DNA from: Chitinophagales bacterium
GTDB taxonomy: Bacteria > Bacteroidota > Bacteroidia > Chitinophagales > BACL12
Reading direction: 5' to 3'
DNA: 13,342 nucleotides
Assembly (NCBI GenBank): GCA_020636645.1
Contig: JACJXO010000013.1
Coordinates: forward strand, 1 to 13,342
The number at the start of each line of letters is the position of its first letter. The first letter of the stretch is position 1. This document shows, one piece after another, positions 8,588-13,342 of this stretch. Made by a program: the position numbers and the translations under genes. The notes beneath the pieces are model-generated. The model ran no database searches. It was given only the letters and a program-made list of their open reading frames with translations, and was not told the DNA's origin.

Positions 8588-9796
8588 ATGAACAACATCA
8601 TTACCATTTTCAGAAAAGAACTGAAAGAGATACTGCGAGACAAGCGTACACTGATCATCATGCTGGTGTTACCTCTGGTTGTATATCCACTGCTATTTAC
8701 GGGTGTTTCCAGCTTCATGCAGGGACAGGCAGAAAAGGCCGGAGAAGAAACACTGCGCATCGGATTAGGCGCAGGCGGCGATGCTGCCTTGTTCAGAGAA
8801 TATCTCTCAGCCTGGCCGGGGAAGACCGATGTGCGCAGCATCAGTTCAGATACAGCCGAAGCAAAAGTGCAGATCCAGGCAGACAGTCTGGACGTAGTGT
8901 TCTTTTTCCCGGATGGCTTCACAGCGTCGGTTGACAGTCTTGATCCTGTCAGTTATACATACTACTATACCTCCACCAATAAGGAATTTCAGGTGGACAT
9001 GATCAGAGGTATCAGTCAGGGGTTTCAGCAGTCGCTCACTGCCCGCAAGCTGGCCCAGCTTTCAGTCAACGAACGGGTACTGGAGCCGGCACAGGCAGAA
9101 GCGCATAACATAGCGAGTAACCGGGAGCAGTTTGGTAGTATCATCGGGGGCATCATTCCGTATTTCTTCATCATCTTCTGCCTGATAGGCTGTATGTATC
9201 CGGCCATGGATATTGCGGCAGGTGAAAAAGAGAGAGGCACGCTGGAAACGCTGCTGGTTTCGCCTGCTTCCAGACTGGACATTTATCTGGGTAAATTCAT
9301 GGCAGTTGGATTGTCTGGTTTCATCTCAGCCATGGCTGCCATTGCGGGCATTCTTATATCGAGTAAAATGATATCAGCTGAAGCAGGTGCAGAGGCCAGC
9401 GGTATCATGGAGATGATGGAAGGTATCATCCAGCCCGGCAGTGTCTTGTTGCTGCTGGGTATCCTGCTGCCATTGAATGCATTCTTTGCTGCCATTACGC
9501 TGATGCTGTCTATTTATGCCAGAACCTACAAAGAAGCCCAGGGCATGATCAGCCCGATGATGATCGTAACCGTTTTTCCTTCGGTAGCCGGTATGCTGCC
9601 AGGCGTCACACTCAATTACGTAACAGCACTGGTTCCTATCCTGAATGTATCATTGGGTGCCAAAGAGATCATTTCCGGCACGGCAGAGACCGGTCCGCTG
9701 GTGGTTACCTATATCAGCCTGATAGCATTCGCTTTGCTGGCCCTGATGGCCAGTGTGCGCTTCTTCAACCAGGAGAAGAATATCATGCGGGGATGA
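8588..9796 (+). CDS. natB: NatB-type ABC-2 transporter permease
   Basis: This 402-residue inner-membrane protein is the partner of the preceding ATPase. It starts with the typical cytoplasmic segment FRKELKEILRDKRT, then TM1 at about 21-42. A large extracytoplasmic domain (about 43-180) follows, then TM2 (183-203), the conserved EKERGTLETLLVSP motif at 213-226 that forms the ATPase coupling region, and further membrane segments near 235-258, 284-310, 320-340 and 368-393. This is the ABC2_membrane_3/NatB architecture. Some relatives carry a fused CPBP protease domain at the C-terminus; this one ends normally at RFFNQEKNIMRG. The intergenic gap to natA is three bases, so the two are surely co-transcribed. 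No terminator was found after the stop; a heptamer repeat array begins three bases later. Confidence 0.9.
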   Translation: MNNIITIFRKELKEILRDKRTLIIMLVLPLVVYPLLFTGVSSFMQGQAEKAGEETLRIGLGAGGDAALFREYLSAWPGKTDVRSISSDTAEAKVQIQADSLDVVFFFPDGFTASVDSLDPVSYTYYYTSTNKEFQVDMIRGISQGFQQSLTARKLAQLSVNERVLEPAQAEAHNIASNREQFGSIIGGIIPYFFIIFCLIGCMYPAMDIAAGEKERGTLETLLVSPASRLDIYLGKFMAVGLSGFISAMAAIAGILISSKMISAEAGAEASGIMEMMEGIIQPGSVLLLLGILLPLNAFFAAITLMLSIYARTYKEAQGMISPMMIVTVFPSVAGMLPGVTLNYVTALVPILNVSLGAKEIISGTAETGPLVVTYISLIAFALLALMASVRFFNQEKNIMRG

Positions 9797-9799
9797 GTT

Positions 9800-9876
9800 C
9801 AGTTGGCAGTAGGCGGTGGAGGAGTGAGGAGCGAGGAGTGAGGAGTGAGCAGTGAGCAGTGAGCAGTGAGCAGTGA
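9800..9876 (+). repeat. G-rich 7-bp tandem repeat array
   Basis: There are eleven consecutive 7-bp units. The first three are degenerate (CAGTTGG, CAGTAGG, CGGTGGA). They are followed by three GGAGTGA, with one GGAGCGA variant after the first, and then four perfect GCAGTGA. The array begins three bases after the permease stop. Homogeneity rises from left to right, as expected if units were added at the right end. A junction unit TGAATAG (9877-9883) joins it, without loss of register, to the C-rich array that follows. Confidence 0.93.
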
Positions 9877-9884
9877 TGAATAGC

Positions 9885-10003
9885 AATACCCAATACCCAC
9901 TACCCACTACCCAATACCCAATACCCAATACCCACTACCCACTACCCAATACCCAATACCCACAACCCAATACCCACTACCCACAACCCAATACCCACTA
10001 CCA
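9885..10003 (+). repeat. C-rich 7-bp tandem repeat array
   Basis: There are seventeen heptamers of pattern A-(A/C)-(T/A)-A-C-C-C: nine AATACCC, five ACTACCC (the last ending ACTACCA) and two ACAACCC account for sixteen positions as I read them, and the remaining position is another of these same three variants. The variants are interspersed rather than blocked, which suggests higher-order duplication of pairs or triplets. On the minus strand it gives sixteen GGG runs, each separated by four bases. It lies 77 bp before the start of the acetyltransferase gene. A proline-rich frame passes through it, but that is a by-product of the repeat. Confidence 0.94.
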
Positions 10004-10060
10004 TTTATTCACAGAACCAGCCATTTTATCAACAAAACTTTCGGGCAAAAATGTCGTTAT

Positions 10061-10068
10061 ATAATTTG
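10061..10068 (+). promoter_or_regulatory. Possible weak -7 element before the GNAT gene
   Basis: ATAATTTG keeps the TTTG half of the -7 consensus but not the leading TA in the right place. A TTTC lies 18 bases upstream as a possible -33. It is 11 bases before the ATG at 10080. This is the best candidate in the stretch between the heptamer array and the gene, and it is weak. Confidence 0.3.
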
Positions 10069-10079
10069 GAATCAGAAAT

Positions 10080-10559
10080 ATGACCACAAGTCTGCTTTGG
10101 AAGGTTCGCAGTTTTCATCAGCTCAATGTATTTGAGTTGCAGGCGATCTATCGGCTTCGCCAGGAAGTGTTCGTGGTGGAACAGCAATGTGCCTATTTGG
10201 ACGCTGATGGCAAAGACCAGTTTGCCGATCATATTTTCGGAGTGGATGATGACGGACGTGTAATGGCTTACTGCCGCGTAGTACAGCCTGGCATCAGCTG
10301 CTCTGAGGTTTCCATCGGGCGAGTGGTAACACATCCGGAACTGCGCCATACCGGTCTGGGTAAATCAGTCATGGAACGGGCATTCAAATGTGTAGATGAT
10401 CGCTATGGCAAAGTGCCGGTGCGCATTGAAGCACAGTTATACCTCAAGGCTTTTTACGAGCAGCAGGGCTTTGAGCCTGTGGGCGATGTATTTCTGCTGG
10501 ATGGGATAGACCATATTGAAATGCTGCGTCCTGCAGAAGGTCAGTTCTCCCGTGTCTGA
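10080..10559 (+). CDS. elaA: ElaA-type GNAT N-acetyltransferase
   Basis: This 159-residue cytoplasmic protein of the GNAT fold transfers acetyl from acetyl-CoA to an unknown amine. It matches the ElaA subfamily along its length: RLRQEVFVVEQQCAYLDADG at 25-44 with D46 and D50; AYCRVV at 63-68; the acetyl-CoA-binding stretch IGRVVTHPELRHTGLGKSVM at 79-98, a variant of the Q/R-x-x-G-x-G/A loop; and AQLYLKAFYEQQGFEPVG followed by DGIDHIEM at 141-148. The ElaA substrate is not known. It stands alone, between the repeat array and mscL, both on the same strand. The start is the first ATG in frame and fits the family N-terminus (LLWKVRSFHQL). Confidence 0.92.
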   Translation: MTTSLLWKVRSFHQLNVFELQAIYRLRQEVFVVEQQCAYLDADGKDQFADHIFGVDDDGRVMAYCRVVQPGISCSEVSIGRVVTHPELRHTGLGKSVMERAFKCVDDRYGKVPVRIEAQLYLKAFYEQQGFEPVGDVFLLDGIDHIEMLRPAEGQFSRV

Positions 10560-10562
10560 CCT
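10538..10562 (+). terminator. Inverted repeat overlapping the GNAT stop, possible weak terminator
   Basis: AGGTCAG and CTGACCT form a perfect 7-bp stem with an 11-base loop that includes the end of the coding region and the stop codon. It is followed by GTTGCGTTTTCC rather than a clean T-run, so termination would be weak at best. It might equally be chance. Confidence 0.3.
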
Positions 10563-10587
10563 GTTGCGTTTTCCACCTGACATTTTC

Positions 10588-10617
10588 TTGACAATATCCA
10601 ATTTTCCGCCATATTTG
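10588..10617 (+). promoter_or_regulatory. mscL promoter, -33 and -7 elements
   Basis: TTG at 10588-10590 is followed after 19 bases by CATATTTG at 10610-10617, which matches TAnnTTTG at all fixed positions except the first. Spacing and order fit the Bacteroidota sigma factor. Transcription would start near 10622, leaving a leader of about 30 bases before the mscL ATG. This is the most complete two-part promoter in the window. Confidence 0.65.
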
Positions 10618-10653
10618 TGGTGAATCTGTTTTTTCACCGAAAAACCAACAACT

Positions 10654-11064
10654 ATGGGAATGATGAAGGAATTCAAGGAGTTTGCCATGAAAGGCAATCT
10701 CGTGGACATCGCCGTGGGCTTTGTCATGGGTGCCGCTTTTGCCAAAGTGACCTCCAGTTTTATCAATGGTATTGTCATGCCATTCATTGGCCTGATCCAG
10801 GGCAAGGACATGTCTGAATGGAAATACGTGATCAAAGAAGGAACCGCAGGCGCAGATGGTGCTGTAACCGGCGAGGTGGCTGTACTCTATGGTACATTTA
10901 TCTCAGTAGTGATAGAATTCATTGTGGTGGCCTTTGTGATGTTCCTTGTTATTAAAGGCATCAATGCCATGAAGAAGAAAGAAGAAGCTGCTCCTGCCGC
11001 ACCTCCCGCTCCAAGCAAAGAAGAGGTTCTGTTAGGTGAGATCAGAGATCTGCTGAAAAAATAA
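10654..11064 (+). CDS. mscL: Large-conductance mechanosensitive channel MscL
   Basis: MscL is a homopentameric inner-membrane pore that opens under membrane tension to release solutes during hypo-osmotic shock. The protein is 136 residues, the same length as the Escherichia coli one, and aligns from the first residue: MGMMKEFKEFAMKGN corresponds to the amphipathic N-terminal helix, which supports this ATG over those two and three codons later. TM1 covers about 16-45 (VDIAVGFVMGAAFAKVTSSF), the periplasmic loop about 46-78, and TM2 about 79-101. The cytoplasmic C-terminal helix is SKEEVLLGEIRDLLKK at 121-136, preceded by an Ala/Pro linker. At the hydrophobic gate, positions equal to E. coli Leu19 and Val23 are Ile and Phe, still hydrophobic. 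It has its own promoter and terminator, so it is a single-gene unit. Confidence 0.97.
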   Translation: MGMMKEFKEFAMKGNLVDIAVGFVMGAAFAKVTSSFINGIVMPFIGLIQGKDMSEWKYVIKEGTAGADGAVTGEVAVLYGTFISVVIEFIVVAFVMFLVIKGINAMKKKEEAAPAAPPAPSKEEVLLGEIRDLLKK

Positions 11065-11075
11065 CAACACTCCCC

Positions 11076-11107
11076 TGCCGGCAGCCACCTGTGCTGCCGG
11101 CATTTTT
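11076..11107 (+). terminator. Rho-independent terminator after mscL
   Basis: A perfect 10-bp stem (TGCCGGCAGC with GCTGCCGGCA), very G/C-rich, has a seven-base loop and is followed directly by five T. It begins 11 bases after the mscL stop and isolates mscL from the next gene, which must therefore have its own promoter. Confidence 0.93.
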
Positions 11108-11143
11108 CCTGATCACACACACAGGAATTTTAAAACACTGACT

Positions 11144-12091
11144 ATGAAAAAAATGATGCTGACCCTGGTGGCGGGTCTGATGACCACCTGTATGTTCGCA
11201 CAGACCGATACTTCCTGGACCAGAGGCGGATCGGCAACCCTCAACTTCAACCAGATCGGCCTGACCAACTGGGCAGCGGGTGGTGAAAATGCTTTCAGCA
11301 GCCAGTTGCTTACAGGTTTCTTTGCCAATTATAAAAAGGACAAGGTGACCTGGGATAATTACCTCATTGCCAACTATGGTCTGATAACCGCCAATAATTA
11401 TGCAGACATCCGCAAGAACGACGACCGCCTGGAACTCAACTCCAAGTATGGACAATATGCCTTCGGCGATTTTTACTATGCTGCGCAGCTGAACTTTCTG
11501 ACACAGTTCACCGATGGTTATGACTACCTGACAAGCGATGTCATTCCCATTTCCACCATCATGGCCCCCGGCTACCTGACAGGTGCATTGGGTATGGACT
11601 GGAAACCCAACGATAAGTTCAGCTTGTTCCTCTCTCCTGCCACCGGTAAGTTCACTTTTGTGCTGGATGACAGTATAGCTAATGCCGGTACGTATGGAAA
11701 CAATGCAGCTGTATATGATGAACTGGGAGCACTCATCACACCGGGAGAAAAGATGCGGGCAGAATTTGGAGCGTCACTGATAGCAACCCTGGCTACTACC
11801 CTCTCTGATAATATCTCCACCCAGGGAAGACTGACCCTGTTCAACAACTTTACCGATCCGGTAAAAGAGAACAGAGGCAATATTGATGTCAACTTCGTCA
11901 ACACCTTCAGTATGAAGGCCGGCAAGTTCATTACCCTGAGCCTGTATCTGGAAAGCATCTACGACCACGACATCAAGATCCCGACCTACGATGAGAATGA
12001 CAACGTGATAGGAGAAGGACCCAAGACCCAGTGGAAAGAGGTGTTCGGTGTGGGACTGACCTATCGTCTGGGTGATCCGAAACCGGAATAG
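11144..12091 (+). CDS. DUF3078 domain protein, outer-membrane beta-barrel-like
   Basis: This 315-residue exported protein has a signal peptide at about 1-19 (cleavage near CMFAQ). The mature N-terminus SWTRGGSATLNFNQIGLTNW followed by AAGGENAFSSQ is characteristic of DUF3078, a Bacteroidota family of unknown function. The remainder is full of alternating polar and aromatic strands (NYKKDKVTWDNYLIANYGL, YGQYAFGDFYYAAQLNFLTQ, and the C-terminal VFGVGLTYRLGDPKPE), as in an outer-membrane barrel or barrel-like sheet. No catalytic motif is visible. A strong terminator just upstream means it is transcribed on its own, but I see no convincing -7 element in the 36 bases between that terminator and the ATG. 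It is convergent with the deoxyhypusine-synthase-like gene. Confidence 0.85.
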   Translation: MKKMMLTLVAGLMTTCMFAQTDTSWTRGGSATLNFNQIGLTNWAAGGENAFSSQLLTGFFANYKKDKVTWDNYLIANYGLITANNYADIRKNDDRLELNSKYGQYAFGDFYYAAQLNFLTQFTDGYDYLTSDVIPISTIMAPGYLTGALGMDWKPNDKFSLFLSPATGKFTFVLDDSIANAGTYGNNAAVYDELGALITPGEKMRAEFGASLIATLATTLSDNISTQGRLTLFNNFTDPVKENRGNIDVNFVNTFSMKAGKFITLSLYLESIYDHDIKIPTYDENDNVIGEGPKTQWKEVFGVGLTYRLGDPKPE

Positions 12092-12142
12092 GGATAGGGC
12101 GGAACACTGATCAAACCGATTGAACTGATATAACAGATCAAA

Positions 12143-12167
12143 AAAAGGCCGGAATCTCCGGCCTTTT
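12143..12167. terminator. Bidirectional terminator between convergent genes
   Basis: AAAAGGCCGG and CCGGCCTTTT form a 10-bp perfect stem with a five-base AATCT loop. On the plus strand it ends transcription from the DUF3078 gene (51 bases past the stop). On the minus strand the flanking A-tract becomes a run of seven T, so it also serves the convergent gene at 12255-13229, about 88 bases past that stop. The remaining intergenic bases on either side hold nothing else recognisable. Confidence 0.92.
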
Positions 12168-12254
12168 CTCATTAAGATATGTCAAATCAGTTATATCCCT
12201 GCTTGCAGCAGGCAAGTGTGTTCCATGCCTAACGGACAGGAAGGGGCCCAGACA

Positions 12255-13229
12255 TCACCAACCCAGCAGGTAGGCGAAGATGAGCGGAGCAACGATCGTA
12301 GCATCGCTTTCAATGATGTATTTCGGCGTGTGGATGTCCAGCTTGCCCCAAGTGATCTTCTCATTGGGTACTGCCCCGGAATAGGAACCATAAGAGGTAG
12401 TACTGTCGCTGATCTGGCAGAAGTAACCCCAGAAAGGCACATCATGCCATTCCAGGTCCTGGTACATCATAGGCACCACGCAGATGGGGAAATCGCCGGC
12501 AATGCCCCCTCCTATCTGGAAGAAACCTACGCCTTTTCCGCCTGAGTTGTTTCTGTACCAGTCGGCCAGCCAAACCATATACTCGATACCGCTCTTCATG
12601 GTGCGGGCATTCAGTTCACCTTTGATGCAGTAGGAAGCAAAGATGTTTCCCATGGTACTGTCTTCCCATCCGGGTACAACGATGGGAATATTGCGTTCTG
12701 CCGCGGCGATCATCCAGGAGTTTTTGGGGTCGATCTCATAATCGTCCTTCATGACTTCGCTCAGCAGCAGTTTGTACATGTATTCGTGGGGGAAGTAACG
12801 TTCGCCGGCAGCTTCTGCATCCTTCCAGATCTTCTCAATGTGATGCTGGATCTTGCGGAATGCCTCCTCTTCCGGGATGCAGGTATCGGTTACCCGGTTC
12901 AGTCCTTTTTCCAGCAGAGCCCATTCGTCCTGCGGGGTCAGATCGCGGTAGTGGGGAATACGCTCATAATGCGTATGCGCTACCAGGTTCATGATGTCCT
13001 CTTCCAGGTTGGCGCCGGTACAGGAGATGATGTCCACCTTCCCCTGACGGATCATTTCGGCCAGCGATACGCCCAACTCAGCCGTGCTCATGGCACCGGC
13101 CAGGGTAACCATCATTTTGCCTCCTTCAGCCAGGTGGGCTTCATAGCCTTTGGCGGCATCCACCAGCGAAGCAGCATTGAAATGACGGTAGTGATGGGTA
13201 ATGAACTGCGATATGGGTCCTTTGGACAT
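12255..13229 (-). CDS. Deoxyhypusine synthase family protein
   Basis: This 324-residue protein has the NAD-dependent Rossmann-like fold of deoxyhypusine synthase (DHS). Recognisable segments are VTLAGAMSTAELGVSLAEMI (41-60), IISCTGANLEEDIMNLV (67-83), IPIVVPGWEDSTMGN (181-195), GVGFFQIGGGIAGDF (233-247), and TWGKLDIHTPKYIIESDAT (293-311) with Lys296. Lys296 aligns with the lysine that forms the imine intermediate in eukaryotic DHS (WGK motif). The GGG segment is followed by IAGDFPIC instead of the Lys-His-His stretch that supplies substrate-binding residues in eukaryotic enzymes. Bacteria lack eIF5A, so hypusine formation is not the expected role. Some relatives make homospermidine or other polyamines, and a polyamine aminobutyl transfer is the best guess. 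It is convergent with the DUF3078 gene and has a -7 element 16 bases before its ATG. Confidence 0.9.
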   Translation of the reverse strand: MSKGPISQFITHHYRHFNAASLVDAAKGYEAHLAEGGKMMVTLAGAMSTAELGVSLAEMIRQGKVDIISCTGANLEEDIMNLVAHTHYERIPHYRDLTPQDEWALLEKGLNRVTDTCIPEEEAFRKIQHHIEKIWKDAEAAGERYFPHEYMYKLLLSEVMKDDYEIDPKNSWMIAAAERNIPIVVPGWEDSTMGNIFASYCIKGELNARTMKSGIEYMVWLADWYRNNSGGKGVGFFQIGGGIAGDFPICVVPMMYQDLEWHDVPFWGYFCQISDSTTSYGSYSGAVPNEKITWGKLDIHTPKYIIESDATIVAPLIFAYLLGW

Positions 13230-13245
13230 GGCGATGGGTTTTGGG

Positions 13246-13253
13246 CAAAGATA
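13246..13253 (-). promoter_or_regulatory. -7 element of the deoxyhypusine-synthase-like gene
   Basis: On the minus strand this reads TATCTTTG, an exact TAnnTTTG match and the same octamer as upstream of rpe. It lies 16 bases before the ATG. No TTG is present at the -33 position; instead the heptamer array begins four bases upstream and occupies that whole region. Confidence 0.6.
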
Positions 13254-13257
13254 GTTC

Positions 13258-13306
13258 GTTGTGTGTAATGCGTTGTGCGTTAATCGTTATTCGTTGTTCG
13301 TTGTTC
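13258..13306 (-). repeat. Degenerate 7-bp tandem repeat array upstream of the DHS-like gene
   Basis: There are seven heptamers in register. Read on the plus strand they are GTTGTGT, GTAATGC, GTTGTGC, GTTAATC, GTTATTC, GTTGTTC and GTTGTTC. On the minus strand the unit is approximately GAACAAC/GCACAAC. Only the last two copies are identical, so the array is older or less homogenised than the one at 9800-10003. It covers the -14 to -62 region relative to the likely transcription start of the gene at 12255-13229. Beyond it, 13307-13342 shows no callable feature. Confidence 0.85.
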
Positions 13307-13342
13307 GTCCCGTTACACTATACCTGATACTTGCTGCCATTT

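Noticed and set aside
9885..10003. Possible CRISPR array.
   Set aside because: The repeat unit is 7 bp with no spacers; it is a simple tandem array.
9873..10064. A 63-codon proline/tyrosine-rich open frame (GTG start) with a seven-residue repeat such as NTQYPLP and NTHYPQP.
   Set aside because: A stop-free heptamer array always encodes a seven-residue repeat in each frame. There is no ribosome site, and composition outside the repeat does not look coding.
12202..12216. Small palindrome CCTGCT / AGCAGG near the 3' end of the DHS-like gene.
   Set aside because: Three-base loop and no following T-run on either strand; the strong terminator at 12143-12167 already serves this gap.
13318..13341. 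Possible C-terminus of another minus-strand gene (frame NGSKYQV followed by a stop).
   Set aside because: Only seven codons are in the window, and other frames are equally open over this length. It cannot be supported without the flanking sequence.

Overview
The window looks like chromosomal DNA from a member of the Bacteroidota. Four lines of evidence point there: a large surface protein with a type IX secretion (T9SS) C-terminal sorting domain; a TonB-dependent receptor with an N-terminal carboxypeptidase-regulatory-like domain; a DUF3078 protein, a family typical of this phylum; and several upstream sequences matching the Bacteroidota -7 promoter element TAnnTTTG, with no strong Shine-Dalgarno sites. 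No rRNA, tRNA, CRISPR array, integrase, transposase or phage gene was seen.

Layout. From 6838 down to 1 there is a minus-strand run with gaps of 22 to 36 bp: a 980-residue Asp-box (BNR/VPS10-like) T9SS cargo protein, ribulose-phosphate 3-epimerase (rpe), a TonB-dependent receptor, and a lipoprotein that runs off the left edge. rpe also appears to have its own promoter almost touching its ATG. An 86-bp divergent region separates this run from a plus-strand operon (6925-9796): a TraB/GumN-family exported protein overlapping a NatA-type ABC ATPase, then a NatB-type ABC-2 permease.

From 9800 to 10003 the intergenic space holds a striking array of 7-bp units that keeps one register through a change of unit sequence, from G-rich to C-rich. 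After it come an ElaA-type GNAT acetyltransferase, mscL with a good promoter and a strong terminator, and a DUF3078 outer-membrane-like protein. A bidirectional terminator lies between that gene and a convergent deoxyhypusine-synthase-like gene (12255-13229, minus). A second, different heptamer array (13258-13306) sits directly upstream of the -7 element of that last gene. The final 36 bases hold nothing that can be called.

Most genes are ordinary housekeeping or envelope genes: sugar phosphate metabolism, outer-membrane uptake, cell-surface display, ion or drug efflux and osmotic safety. No new multi-gene system is evident. The parts most worth a second look are the heptamer arrays, especially the one in a promoter, and the bacterial deoxyhypusine-synthase-like protein, which keeps the catalytic lysine motif but lacks the usual Lys-His-His segment.
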